A stretch of DNA of 64,000 nucleotides from positions 248,001-312,000 of the forward strand of contig JAWNZC010000279.1 of NCBI GenBank assembly GCA_035771165.1, given 5' to 3'. This document shows positions 10,621-21,289 of the stretch, in pieces; positions within the stretch are counted from its first letter, which is position 1, and every line of letters starts with the position of its first letter. Both the position numbers and the translations under genes were made by a program. The notes under the pieces are model-generated. The model was not told the origin of the DNA. It searched no databases and was given only the letters and a program-made list of their open reading frames with translations. The stretch is from Paragorgia papillata. Taxonomy: Eukaryota; Cnidaria; Anthozoa; Scleralcyonacea; Coralliidae.

Positions 10621-12047
10621 ATTTTGTATTAACTATATATGGTAAATCAAAGGAATGGTTTACCCAACCTGCATGTATAGGCTAAAGTTTGGATATTTAA
10701 ACCCACTAAGCCTAAAAATTGAAACAGGTTCTTATTTATTGTACACAAATAATTGCCTCTACAGTGATTGTAGATTTATATAATTTCATGGGTACAGTAG
10801 ACTCAGCTCTTGTCAATAACAGTAATCAACCAGTGTGGTGTACAAGTATATACTGTAGCTCAAGTGTTGACTGACATGTCTTAAGAAAATAAGAACCTAT
10901 TGGATAATCTAAATAACCTAAACACTTAGGAGTAGACGGCCAAATAAATAAGAATATTTTTAGGGTAACTTGGAAAAACCTTGGTTCTTATATGCGGTTT
11001 TTTACTGTATCTGTTTGTCCATTTTAATTAGCGGCAACAGAGTCGTTTTTGACCTACCTCGGGAAGTATATCGCGAATATCAAAAATATATGGATTAGTG
11101 TCTTAAAAAGTAGACTCATGTTATTAATGTTAACATCTCAATAAAAGCTCTGTCAATTAATTGTATATATAACTAATTGACCTCAGTTTGTTCAAACACC
11201 TTTACCAAGAGAGCGTAAAGATAAGAAAGGGAATTGTATAGTAATGGGTTTAGTTCTATCCTAATTCCTCTTAAGTTATTTTTAGACATATACATATCGT
11301 GGGTTTTGCGTGGAAGTCCACACATTCTTCTCGTGAAAACAAAATGGCGGCAAAATTAAGTTATATATATAGCAGTGAAATACATGTTGTAGAAAAACCG
11401 AAAAATTGTAGTACAAAAACATTTCATTAAAGGTTTTACTCAAAAGTGAAGACAGTCAAGACACAGAATAAGGTTTAACCAGAAGTCCGACTCGCGGAAA
11501 ATAGTGTCCCATTATTTTTATGCGTATGCGCCAGTCGGCCATTTTGAAAGTAAGTGGCCCCGGAAAATTAGCCTTCTCGTCCTTGCGACCCTCGGGCTCC
11601 TGTAATCAATTACTCTTGGCCGTCTTGTGACCTTTTAATTAACTTCATATTATTATCTATATATATAAATAATATTTAGTTTAGTAAATAAGTAATTTAT
11701 TTAGAAAACGATTCTTTGGATATGAAATTCTTTGACCATGCACGGGGTTATTAAAACTTCAGTACGCTGATACTACGGGTCATTACATTCGTTTAAATTT
11801 TCTTAAAATAACTCTTTTTGTCTGTTTTCAATCTACGAAAGCTTATGAACTTTAGTGGCGACCATCTTAGGTAGTGGTCACGTCACCATACAGCTGGCAC
11901 GCTAAAAATGGCCCCATGCATGCCCTATCCAATTTTATTGAGATCAGTGGATAGAAGTAGGCCCATTACTATACGTTTCCTCTCTTACCCTTATATGCTA
12001 TCTTGATTCTAACTTATAGTCAGAATAGCAATAGCCTACTAAAGTAC

Positions 12048-12236
12048 CTTTTTTATTAGAATCTGCTCCTGCCAACAACGCATCTTTACTAGTAACAGTA
12101 AAACCGCTTTTTGTACAATAAATAACTCTTTCGTTTTGTGTTTCGTTGTTTTCAGGCACAATTTTAGGGAAACATATTTTCGTGCTGCAAATTTCTTGAG
12201 GATTTCGTTTACAAATTACTTCCACATCACCAATTT
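12048..12236 (-). CDS. MGAT4: Probable middle exon of the MGAT4-like gene
   Basis: This 189-bp exon encodes a cysteine-containing stretch beginning EIGDVEVICKRNPQEICSTK. It starts after a textbook acceptor (TTTTTTCTTATTTAG, minus strand) with two bases that complete a codon begun by one base at the end of exon 1. It is ended at a GTACTT donor that leaves one base, exactly what the terminal exon needs (AAA AAA G | TT TTC TTG). Read through instead, the frame closes 48 nt further at 11998. The encoded segment would be the stem between the Golgi anchor and the catalytic core. I do not recognise a motif in it, so the assignment rests on phase and order. Confidence 0.55.
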
Positions 12237-12469
12237 CTAAATAAGAAAAAATACAATAAATAAAATAAAGAAAGAAAATTAGTTGGGTGAGCTGCGTTGC
12301 TTGTTCGCCGCATGACAAGCAGGATTGGAGACGAGAATGAGATAAATTTTCTGACGAAAGATCTTGTCATCTTGTAGCTTGTTTTGGCTTAAAAAAGAAG
12401 TAAGTACCGATTTGCTAACGACTTGGGTCCGGTTTTACGATTCCCCAATAACTAGCTTATTCAATGGAT

Positions 12470-12643
12470 ATATATATATATATATATAAGTGAGTTTTGG
12501 TTCACGAAATGTTAGAGAGTGCTCAATACCATATATAGATAGAGCAAAATACAAAGTATGAAGTATACTTTTAACCTCATGATCCCGTTTAGGGTGAAAC
12601 CTCTGGTAGCGAAGACTTTAAGGTAAAACTATACTTCATACTT

Positions 12644-12700
<57 letters not shown>
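12470..12700. repeat. Dinucleotide (TA)n tracts flanking a Penelope tail-motif relic
   Basis: Two (TA)n runs (about 12468-12488 and 12643-12705) bracket a short stretch. Within it, 12490-12546 read on the minus strand gives GCTCTATC...GGTATTGAGCACT...CATTTCGTGAAC, the word series found just past the 3' end of the Penelope-like element at 22005-25268. A 30-bp inverted word pair ('CAAAGTATGAAGTATA' / 'TATACTTCATACTTTG') lies between the runs. Confidence 0.55.
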
Positions 12701-12705
<5 letters not shown>

Positions 12706-13894
12706 TACAACCTCAGACATTAATCGTAATTAGGACACTTGAGATTTTTTGTCTTCAACCCCCATGCCCCTATTCCATGTTGAAATATTTCGCGCATTTA
12801 TCAACTGGAATAAAAAAAATATCAAAACGCACACTAACGGACATTAGTAGCTATAAATACACCGGTGACTATAGAAAATCACGCGCGCTGATTGGTCGAG
12901 CTACTTCGGATTAATTCTCGATAATCACCTACAGTGTTTATTCAAAATGGCCGACAGCCAAGTTGTCAATGCGAAGGACGAGAATATTAACAATTTTAAA
13001 GAAAATGTTGTTCCTAAAACTACGAAAATGTGTATTTATACACAAACAATTATTCGCCTCAGGCTCAGTGAATATCGGTGAATAATAACCTCGACTTCGT
13101 CTCGGTAATTACCTCGACTTCGTCTCGGTTATTATACACCGTGAACCGTTAACCAGTCAACCAGTGAACAACATTGAATAGGGGGAAAGGGGAAAAGCCT
13201 TAATTGTCCCAATATTTTTGTCCAAGATTGTAGGGCGCATTTTCGCCAGTGTTGCATGACTACAACAGTACAGCCTACGTCCTGCCTCAAAGTTCGAAAA
13301 AATAAACCTTATTCCAAAATGGCGGACACTTTATAATTCTTTTATGTGCATATAAATTAGCCCTTATGACCTCGTTTTAAAGTAAAATTTATTTTGAATT
13401 TGCCACATGAAAACGAGTTCATGAGGTCTAATTTATATTTATATAAAAGAATTTTAATCCGGCTGCCATTTTGGAATAAGTTCTATTAGACCTTATTTAC
13501 TTACTACTGTCTACTTGCGGTCATATTCGACGCCCGCACTAGTCATGCTTTGAACAATCTAATTTAAATTTAATCTACTGAATATATATGTACTGCATGT
13601 CATTTGCATAAGTTACTATGCAGTGGATAAAAAAAGAATTATGATGCTCTGCACTGGTGCGATTTTCTAGCTAGGACCTACAATCTACAAAAATATTGTG
13701 GCACTTAAGGCTTTCCCCCTCTCCCCCTATTCAATGTTGTTCACTAGTGTCTGTTAGTGTGTGTTTTGATATTTTTGTTATTCCAGTTGATAAACGCGCG
13801 AAATATTTCAAGATTGAATAGGGGCATGCGGGTTGCATGGGGGTTGAAGACGAAAAATCTTAAGTGTCCCAACGATTAATGTCTGAGGCTGTAG
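12706..13894. mobile_element. Nested foldback element
   Basis: The outer arms (about 12706-12845 and 13748-13894) are reverse complements: 'CCTCAGACATTAATCG' on the left, 'ATTAATGTCTGAGG' on the right, with 'CCCCCATGCCCCTATTC' and 'GAATAGGGGCATGCGG' inside. A second, self-contained pair of inverted arms (13163-13390 and 13400-13746) begins 'CAGTGAACAACATTGAATAG' and ends 'CTATTCAATGTTGTTCACT', meeting near 13395. The inner element therefore sits inside the outer one, or both derive from one longer palindrome. There is no coding capacity. Confidence 0.75.
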
Positions 13895-13902
13895 CTTGCT
13901 GG

Positions 13903-14795
13903 TATCACAGGAAATATGTCCCCCCCAAAAATGTGTCCTCCCCGGGACAGATTCCCTAGGAAATCTGCCCCCCCCCCCCCAGGGACACATTTCCTAGGAA
14001 ATGTGCCCCCCCCTTTCGGAAATTTGCCCCCCCCCCCCTCAGAATGATTCCTTACAGGATAATTGATATACGTGTAATGTGGACAAAACATTTTAAAAGT
14101 AAAGAAATATATATTTCTGAATGATAAATTATAACAGCTAAATATCTATTTACAAAAACGACGTATCTTAAAACTGACGTATTTTAATTACCTGTGCCAG
14201 TGTTACCCCGCAAATTAGTGTTTAGTTAGCTAAAAGTTACTATTTGTCGACGAAAATTCACCCTAGGCGGACAGCAGCATCACCTATCCCCCAGCTACTA
14301 CACCAGTATGGCCAATGAGCGCTTTTGAGAGTCGTCGCTCATTGAAAAATCGCTCATTGAATGAGGCGCCTACTGCGTTTGCGAATCATGACTACCATGC
14401 ATAATAAATACTTGCGTATATACCGGTTTTTGAAAAACGGCAAACTACACTATTATATTAATAACAAAGCAAGAAAATGGTGAGCTGCCGAGAATTTCGA
14501 CAACGATATACCGACGTTTCACGCGGAGCCCTTCATTAACCTCGAGCCAACACGCTCTTTAGAAAGCAAAAAATAGTTTCTTATCTAAATATATATTTAG
14601 CTGTTATAATTTATCATTCAGAAATATATATATATTTCTTTACTTTTAAAAAGTTTTGTCCACACACGTATATCAATTATCCTGTAAGGAATCATTCTGA
14701 GGAGGGGGGACAAATTTCCGAAGAGGGGGCCATATTTCCTAGGAAATGTGTCCCTGGGGAGACATATTTTGGGGGGGACAAATTTACTGGAACAC
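13903..14795. mobile_element. Foldback element with poly-C and CCTAGGAAATGTG words
   Basis: The left arm (about 13903-14150) and right arm (about 14580-14795) are inverted copies. They share 'CCTTACAGGATAATTGATAT', 'TTCAGAAATATATA' and the block 'CCTAGGAAATGTGYCCC', which is itself repeated several times per arm between runs of C (left) or G (right). The central 430 bp are unique. Open frames over the C-runs encode only Gly/Pro-rich translations of the repeat and are not genes. Confidence 0.75.
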
Positions 14796-15857
14796 CGGCA
14801 TTGATTAGTCACATGCATGACACGGAGAAGTTTGAGGTGTTTGTGCGGTATTTCCATTGAACAAAAAATGACAATATTTTACAGCTAATTTCAAAAGCTC
14901 CATAAATTCGGAGAGAGAAAATCCTTCAAAGAAACGGCTTGTAGAAAACAATTGGTTGAGAATAATTTCTATTATATTTCATATTATAAAATACATATTA
15001 AAGCTGGCGATGGGGTTGTTGCTTTATGAATTTCTAGATTAGTGCCTTAGTTGTTGATTTTAGCTAAACCTGTTATTATTTTTATTAAACGTCTTCTCTC
15101 TAAAGGTCTTGGTTGACAGTTGCCTGAGAAGTCGTTGAGTGTAGAGTCTATGCCAAAATCCGGAAAAATTCAAAATGGCGGAAGAGGTAATATTTACACT
15201 TGTAAAGATTCACCGCAATCTCTAACGATTTTTTATGCTGCGAAGCCTATATCAAAATAATTTACATACACTGACTGGTATCCCTACAAAACAGACATTA
15301 AGTTATATATTTCAGATTGTAGCACGTTACTTATATCATCATATGTTAATCCTTCTCTCGTATTGCCCAGAATCTATTTAATATATACGTATGAATAGAA
15401 ATTTCTAGCAGGCATAATAAGAGGAAACATGGATGCAAATCATTTTGTAAGAATACTGAACAGTTGAATAATTACGATTTTTCTTTGTTATCCCAATTTT
15501 ACCAAATTAAATCGTTGGTGTCCCTTACAACAACTATTGCTTGCGAAATTACAAAAATATAGAATGGTATACGGCATGTTAAACTTTATACGGTAACCGA
15601 GTTGGAAAATTTTTCATGTATTTTTACGAACTTGATTGGGGTGTTTAGAAACAAGAAATGTATTTGTTATTGCAGAATTCAAACCGGCACAGTTCTGTAC
15701 GTGACTGTTGAAGTGGAAAACGGCCTATAGCAAGACTGAAATACTAAAGACTAATTCGGACATACAAGAAGTTAATTGTCGAATTGAATATTCGATACCG
15801 TAGAAGTGCGACGTAAAAACGTGGCCGTCGAAATCCCTTTAGACATGAAGCACTTAC

Positions 15858-15999
15858 CTTGTAGCAAATTCAATAAGACATTGAAACATACAGAGATAGC
15901 CAACAAAATGACGAGAACTCCATTAACAGAAAATGGCATCCGGGTAAGAACACGCCGGAGAGAGAATCGCTTGAACTTCTGATACACGTTTACATGCAT
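15858..15999 (-). CDS. MGAT4: First coding exon of the MGAT4-like gene (Golgi signal anchor)
   Basis: The exon encodes 47 residues plus one base. It starts MHVNVYQKFKRFSLRRVL (a basic cytosolic head) and continues into one strongly hydrophobic stretch (GVLVILLAISVCFNVLLNLL). That is the type II signal-anchor layout of Golgi glycosyltransferases. The ATG at 15999-15997 is preferred because the frame upstream has only a GTG. The donor G|GTAAGTG leaves phase 1, compatible with the exon at 12236. Distance to the catalytic exon is about 6.4 kb. Linking is inferred from phase, order, strand and topology. Confidence 0.65.
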
Positions 16000-16388
16000 T
16001 TCTGGTTTAATGATCGGCTTAGACGACAAATAAAATACGTTTTTCACTCACATTTGTAGCGAGTGGACCGATTTGTGTTCATTTCATTCGTAGCATGGCA
16101 ACCCAAAAGTCCCTAGAAAGATTTTACATTCGCATAATCATTTAATCACAAAGTGTAATTGTTTTTGAATATGTAATAGATAAAGAATAAAGGATAAAAA
16201 CTTTATATACATGTATTTAGAAACGTTGGTAAACAGATAAATACGACGCCATCGGGCCCATATTAAGGTGGTTCCATACAGTTTCTTGAAAAGTGGAAAA
16301 CACATAGCCTGCGTGCAGACTTCCCCCGTTTCCGTTTAAGGTAAGGTAGGTAGGTATATAAGCCCACTTATATAAGCCCACTTAAGCC

Positions 16389-16929
16389 CGATTGCCCTTT
16401 GAAAGGAAACTGCATGGTTGCAGGAGTCATCTACAAAGCGGATGTGACAACAACCGACAAAACAGACACAACAAAACAATACATAGGAATGACAGCCAAC
16501 AACTTCAAGCAACGCTTCAACAACCACCAGAAATCTTTCCATGACGAGAAATACAAGAACGAAACTGAACTATCGAAGTACGTTTGGGACTTAAAATCAA
16601 AAGGGAAAGCGTTCGATGTAAACTGGTCCATTTTAAAACGCGCCGCCCCTTACACAAGTGGAACAAGCCGCTGTAACCTGTGCCTGGAAGAAAAATTGCT
16701 TATTCTGAAAGCTAACAAGGCAAACTTGCTCAACAAACGATCGGAGTTAATTTCAAAATGCCGGCATGAAAACAAATTTTATGCTAGGAACGTCCGCCGC
16801 TCTACGAACAGAGATGTACATCCGGGAACAATCTCTCGAACTTATCCCACGCAATTTCGCGCGTGCGGTGATGTCACGTGTGCCGCGATCTCACGCGTGC
16901 CACGCAATACAAAACAGAACCTAAAGTGA
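16389..16929 (+). pseudogene. GIY-YIG endonuclease C-terminus of a Penelope-like element
   Basis: The frame is open from CPLKGNCMVAGVIYKADV through QYIGMTANNFKQRFNNHQKSF (the Y-I-G and catalytic arginine of a GIY-YIG nuclease) to a Cys/Lys-rich tail. The CNLCLEEKLLIL block matches the same place in the element at 24808. In Penelope-like elements this nuclease nicks target DNA to prime reverse transcription. The frame itself is intact to the stop but lacks the reverse transcriptase that should precede it, so it is scored as a fragment. The last 40 or so residues (after NVRRST) look unconserved. Confidence 0.85.
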
Positions 16930-16940
16930 AACTTTTTTCA

Positions 16941-16982
16941 GTTGCCTGATGATCGCTAACGCGTGAAACTCGGAGTAGCAAC
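16941..16982 (+). ncRNA. Hammerhead ribozyme motif (type I topology)
   Basis: All conserved parts can be placed: stem I GUUGC (16941-16945) with GCAAC (16978-16982); core CUGAUGA (16946-16952); stem II CGC-UAAC-GCG preceded and followed by U; core GAAA (16965-16968); stem III ACU-CGG-AGU (16968-16976); and a GUA cleavage triplet ending at 16977. Minimal type I hammerheads are known from Penelope-like elements. Here it lies just after the endonuclease stop codon. The one weakness is a U-U pair at the base of stem II. Confidence 0.75.
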
Positions 16983-17069
16983 GTTCATTTTTTTTAAATA
17001 AAATCGATCTTGCTCTACCTTCAAAAGTATCGAGCACTCTGTGGTCTATTGTAAACGACTACTTGAACT

Positions 17070-17175
17070 ATTATATATATATATATATATATTACGAACC
17101 AACTTTGACCAGCAAAGTAAAACGTTTATATAATTATAATCACAAGAAAACTTTTTATATATATATACACAAACA
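17070..17175. repeat. Short (TA)n microsatellites
   Basis: Two TA runs separated by a unique stretch. The following 17285-17450 is low-complexity and built from reiterated 'TCTTAAAACAAGA'-type words in both orientations. Confidence 0.6.
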
Positions 17176-17489
17176 ACGATTACAATGAAACCACAGTTAC
17201 TCTTGCAGAATGTGGTACACAAAGTTACGGCGCGAACTAAGCAAAATAGTTGTATTAGCATTGCAAATCCTTGAAAACTTGTCTTAAGAAAAAAAATCTT
17301 GTTTTAAGATTTTTTTGTCAGGTCTGCAAAATAATAATCTTGCTGGGTTTTATTGACAAGATATTTTGTCTTAAAACAAGATTAAATATCTTAAAACAAG
17401 AAATCTTAAAGCGAGAAATCTTAAAATAATTAAGAAAATTTATCTTGACAAGATTTGGAGGTTTTGCAGTGAGTAATGTGTTTTGCATA

Positions 17490-17698
17490 CAGCTATTTCA
17501 ATAAACGTTGTCGGTAAGATCGGCGTAAAGCCTACGCGACCAGACCGAAAGGGAGTATGGGTAGAAACCACTGAAACAATAAAATTATTGAATTTCTACA
17601 AATAAACTATTGACTTTCCATTTCTACCCACACTCCTTTTCGGTCTGGTCGCGTAGGCTTGACACCGATGTTACCGACAACGTTTATTGAAATAGCTG
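17490..17698. mobile_element. Tc1/mariner-type MITE with TA target duplication
   Basis: It starts CAGCTATTTCAATAAACGTT and ends with the exact complement (AACGTTTATTGAAATAGCTG). The inverted arms extend about 80 bp through 'GGTCGCGTAGGCTT'. It is flanked on both sides by TA (17488-17489 and 17699-17700), the target duplication of the Tc1/mariner superfamily. The element is 209 bp with no coding capacity. Confidence 0.85.
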
Positions 17699-17980
17699 TA
17701 TGTCATATTAGACTTGCCACAAGTCGACCACTCCGGAGGGAGCGTCATAAAGGGGACTTTGGAAAGTCAAATATCATATGTGCTGTATACACCATATTTC
17801 AATATTCTTGGAATCTTGAAATTTGATAATATTTTCAAACTAAGTATAGCAGAATTTAGCTACAAAATTATAAACGTGAAATCAAATAAACCACGGATAT
17901 TTTCTAAATTTATTACACCAGCATGGCTAGTCAGCGTACATGCAACACTATAGATATGCTGCTAAAATGAATTTTGTTAA

Positions 17981-18345
17981 GCCTGGCGCACACGCTACGA
18001 TTTTAGTCGGCCGATTTTTATCGGCTGGTCAGCTAATAAAAATCGGTTTTCACCATACAATTGAGCCATTTACATCTAAAACCTCACACCTTTAGCAACT
18101 GGAGCCACCATTTTTACGAACGTCAAACCAAATAATGATTGTGATCAGTGAGCGCGATAAAGAAATTTTGACCGATTTTAATTAATCGGACAATATCAAA
18201 CCAGTTTGATATATCGTCCAATAAAAATCGGCCGATAAAAATTGCTTAGTATAATGACACCGCACATGCACGTTACGATTTTAGTCAAAAGCCCAAAATT
18301 TAGTTGGCCGCTAAAAATCGGCCGACTAAAATCGTGTGCGCCGGC
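17981..18345. mobile_element. MITE flanked by TTAA (piggyBac-like)
   Basis: The left end starts GCCTGGCGCACACG and the right end finishes CGTGTGCGCCGGC; the next inner blocks 'GATTTTAGTCGGCCGATTTT' and its complement continue the inverted repeat. TTAA lies directly outside each end (17977-17980 and 18346-18349), which is the piggyBac target site. The interior repeats the 'AAAATCGGCCGA' word several times. The element is 365 bp, non-coding. Confidence 0.75.
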
Positions 18346-18568
18346 TTAAGAACAAAAGTTAGATCCACACATTTTAAATTTACTCAAAAATCTGGGAATC
18401 AATAAATACCGCCATTGAACCCTTGTTCTCTATTGCTTTATTTAAAAAAAGATATAAAATGTTCTTTTAGAAAGTCAAATATAAATACGCTATATAAGAT
18501 CAAACTAAAATTACTAAAATTGCAGTCAGGATTATATATATTCTGGGGAGCGTTTGGTTATGTCAAAC

Positions 18569-18814
18569 CATTGAACTAAAAATAACTGGAACGCTACGTT
18601 CAGTAAACTGCGCATACAAATCTTGAAGCCAAAATTTGACTCCCATGAAGCCAGTTTTGACTCCCAGACACGCACTTTTCGCACCACGCGTGTTTCTACT
18701 GCGCGATTTACTTGGCCGTGTTTGTTTTTTTCGTGGAAAGGCTGGGTACGACTTGCATAATTTGGCTTCAAACTTCCGGTTGAACGTAGCGTTCCAGTTA
18801 TTTTTAGTTCAATG
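18569..18814. mobile_element. hAT-type MITE with 8-bp target duplication
   Basis: The left end starts CATTGAACTAAAAATAACTG and the right end is its complement. TGTCAAAC occurs directly outside both ends (18561-18568 and 18815-18822), an 8-bp duplication typical of hAT elements. The element is 246 bp and non-coding. The overlapping frames on both strands are readings of the inverted arms. Confidence 0.85.
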
Positions 18815-19224
18815 TGTCAAACTCTCTTTGATATATCAGATTACAGTTGACTATATCTGTAAATATATTTTTTTAGTTTAAGCTATTCCTCCTCCTTTAT
18901 GTTACACAATGTTGCATAGGTCAACTCGATAGCCTTGGCTACTTTGACCTCGGTGCACAATTCAATTATATATGTATAGGATCTGAAATACCGAGAACGA
19001 GGGATGTATCCGAGGACGCGCAGCGTCCGAGGGCTGTATATCGCATACATCCCGACGTTCGAGGTATTTATCCGACTTATTTCATGATTGAGGGGTAACA
19101 AGGTTTTGTCTATTTTTTCCACCTTGGACAAAGATTTTCCTAGTTTTTTCTTCATTTCTTATCTAATTAGTATTCATAGGGCTGTATGCTATATACATCC
19201 CGCAGTACATCAAAGAAAACCGAC

Positions 19225-19765
19225 TCAATTATGAAATAATAAGGACTTATTAACCGAGTGCGAGGTCTGTACGGGAAAGTATTTGCCTGAGGTTTTCGTA
19301 CAGACCGAGCGACGAAGGAGCGAAGTTTGTGCGATAAAATCGAGGGCAAATACTTTCCCGTACAGACCAAGCAAACGACGTTAATAATGAATTTATTATA
19401 TGGCTATTGGTTAACTTTATTTTTAAGCTTCGAGCGTTGTTTTCGTCTTGGGAGTATGCTGTTTACCTTACCTGTTAACTTTTTCATGTCGCTCTTGGCC
19501 TTCTTGTTTACACCAGTTCGGCTTTTATTTGTCATGTTTTTAGATAAACAGCTTTAAAGAAAACCAGCAGTAATGTTCCAACACATTTTATTGTTCAGAA
19601 TATTTGAATAAAGATACAGTAGAAATTTTCTCGCCAAAAATTACAGGGCCGAGAAAAAAGCGTATTGACCCGAGGTCAATATCATAAAATCCCGACCTCA
19701 CAGGAACCAATCAGCGTGCGTCGTTTTGCGTACGGACCGGAAATCAAACCCAGCCATATAATAAT
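19225..19765 (+). repeat. Dispersed repeat, copy 1 (inverted copy at 31138-31700)
   Basis: Shared blocks with 31138-31700 include 'AACACATTTTATTGTTCAGA', 'GTTTACACCAGTTCGGCTTT' and 'GCAAATACTTTCCCGTACAG', in opposite orientation. The ends hold 'CGTACGGACCGGAAATCAAA' with 'CCAGCCATATAATAA'. Small frames over it (19327-19557 +) have their counterpart in the other copy on the opposite strand with several differences. No known domain. Confidence 0.65.
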
Positions 19766-19841
19766 GATGTATATTGTCTTCTTCTTCTATATGTATTTGG
19801 ATTAATGTAAATTATTTCATGAATTTACGAACAAAAGTAGT

Positions 19842-20230
19842 TATGGTGGCTCGACAGTCTAAATCACGAGAAATTATCGTTTACCCCCATAAAACGTTTT
19901 GCACAGGTCAGGCTCATGAGCTTCATTTTGGTTCATTGCATAGCTCTAGTGGTGGTCTTGATTATTGAAAAGTTTTATACCCTCAGAGTTTACCCGAAGT
20001 GAACTGAGAAATCGTGTTTCCAGTAAATGCAGAAAGCCTAATTTGCATAAAATCTGTCGCTTACCACAAACACAATTTCTCCAGATACTCAAGCGCTACA
20101 AGTATAAATCTTTTCAATACCACCACTTGAGCTATGCAATCAACTAAAATGAAGCTCATGAGAATTGTGCAAAACTTTTTATCAAGAAAATAATGAATTT
20201 CTCGTGATTTAGACTGTCGAGTCACCTTAA
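19842..20230. mobile_element. Foldback (MITE-like) element
   Basis: The left arm 'GGTGGCTCGACAGTCTAAAT' to 'GTTTTATAC' (19845-19980) is inverted in the right arm, which ends 'ATTTAGACTGTCGAGTCACC' (20095-20228). 'ATGAAGCTCATGAG' and 'CTCATGAGCTTCAT' lie within the arms. No coding capacity. Confidence 0.75.
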
Positions 20231-21249
20231 ATAAATTCTCAACCATGACGTATTGTAGCTTAATATATTTTTAACTGACAACAAAAAACGTTCATGCAAC
20301 ATAAATTATATTATTATAATGCAGCAGCGCTGAGAGGTCCGAATAGGGAAATCCTGTAATTTGATTGGTTCATAAGCGGTCGGATATTTCCCGTATCCGC
20401 CCGCTCAGAGCGGAATCTGCCGTTTGGGACCGTAAGTTTTATAAATAAAATGGCACTCATATCAGTATATGCAACAAGATGGATTATAATTTCAGAATTA
20501 CCCATTGTTGAAATGTATCGGGCAGGTATGCTGTTAGAAATTTTATAAGCTTTCATTTGATTTATTGTTCGAGTTTCCACGTTTGTGAAAGTTTTTAAAA
20601 TGTCTAAAACGTTCGTAACATTGCTCGTAATAACATTTACTTCTCACAAGTATTAGAATTTCAGATGATGTTTTATTCAACTACTTAACGTACGGTCTTG
20701 AGCAATATGTCAAACAAAAGCAATTGAAAAATGCTATTTGGGGTAGAAAGTTATCAGGATTCTAGCTCAACGGAAAGTACTTTAAAAATGGAAAAATGTC
20801 TGCCATTTTCGTTCAGTTCGCAAGAAAGATGGGTCGAGTTTTCACAGAACGTTCACAACATTTATGGCCATATAATAAACTACTTATTGACCTTGCTTGT
20901 TCGGTCTGTACTATATAGTGAAATATCGCACCTCTGTTTTTTGCGCAGACCTCAACTCGCTGCGCTCGTCTTGGTCCGTACTAAAAAACATCGGTCCGAT
21001 ATTTCACTAGTACAGACCTCACGCTCGGTCAATAAGTAGTTAGTCATTTCGAATATTCCCTTTGGTCCCGTGCCTTTTTTTTCCTTTGAAGCGTCTTTGA
21101 TCGGAACAGATCAAGAGCATTCACTAGGTTACATTAGATGACGAGGGTATGTTTGACTAGCGCGCCGAATTTTAGCGCTATGCCATATAACTCAAATTTC
21201 CAGTCAAGAAAGACACATAATTTTTGATTGTGAAAATATACATTTGATG
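20231..21249. other. Intergenic sequence with dispersed-repeat words
   Basis: No supported gene. The stretch 20905-21035 contains 'CGGTCTGTACT' and 'GATATTTCACTAGTACAGAC' words that also occur near 27384-27420, so it is part of a dispersed repeat, inverted about itself ('TAGTGAAATATCG' / 'CGATATTTCACTAG'). Confidence 0.4.
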
Positions 21250-21289
21250 AGTATTAATTTCAAACTTCCCTGTTTTCAACGAGTTCACA

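Larger units (their letters stand above)
9457..12047 (-). other. Intron 2 of the MGAT4-like gene
   Basis: The proposed intron runs from a GTACTT donor to a TTTAATTTAG acceptor (minus strand). It contains a MITE (9950-10311) and the tail of a Penelope-like element (10490-10620). The donor is weak by consensus, so the intron boundaries here are less certain than for intron 1. Between about 10650 and 11990 I see no other gene or repeat boundary. Confidence 0.5.
12237..15857 (-). other. Intron 1 of the MGAT4-like gene
   Basis: The intron is bounded by a strong donor (G|GTAAGTG, minus strand) and a strong acceptor. It is crowded with inserted repeats: a Penelope tail-motif relic (12490-12546), a (TA)n tract, two foldback elements (12706-13894, 13903-14795), then about 1 kb of unremarkable AT-rich sequence (14796-15857). 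In that last part 'AAAATGGCGGAAGAGGTAA' at 15172-15190 looks like a short start codon context on the plus strand, but no gene follows. Confidence 0.55.
16350..17050 (+). mobile_element. 5'-truncated Penelope-like element
   Basis: The element comprises a GIY-YIG endonuclease C-terminus (16389-16929), a hammerhead ribozyme motif (16941-16982) and a tail holding GCTCTACC...TATCGAGCACTCTG, the word series shared with other Penelope tails in the window. At its left edge the words 'ATAAGCCCACTTA' occur twice; the same word marks both ends of the element at 22005-25268. The reverse transcriptase is absent, so it is a 5'-truncated insertion. Confidence 0.8.

Noticed and set aside
11998..12318. Stand-alone small protein with an N-terminal hydrophobic stretch
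   Set aside because: The hydrophobic part is a polypyrimidine tract before a strong acceptor; the remainder is better explained as an internal exon of the MGAT4-like gene.
13808..14091. Gly-rich minus-strand frames
   Set aside because: They read through poly-C runs and the repeated CCTAGGAAATGTG words of a foldback element.
15172..15210. First exon of a divergent gene (ATGGCGGAAGAG before GTAATA)
   Set aside because: Twelve coding bases are too few to support a gene, and no downstream exon on the plus strand was found.
18532..18881. Overlapping frames on both strands
   Set aside because: They are mirror readings of the inverted arms of the hAT-type MITE.
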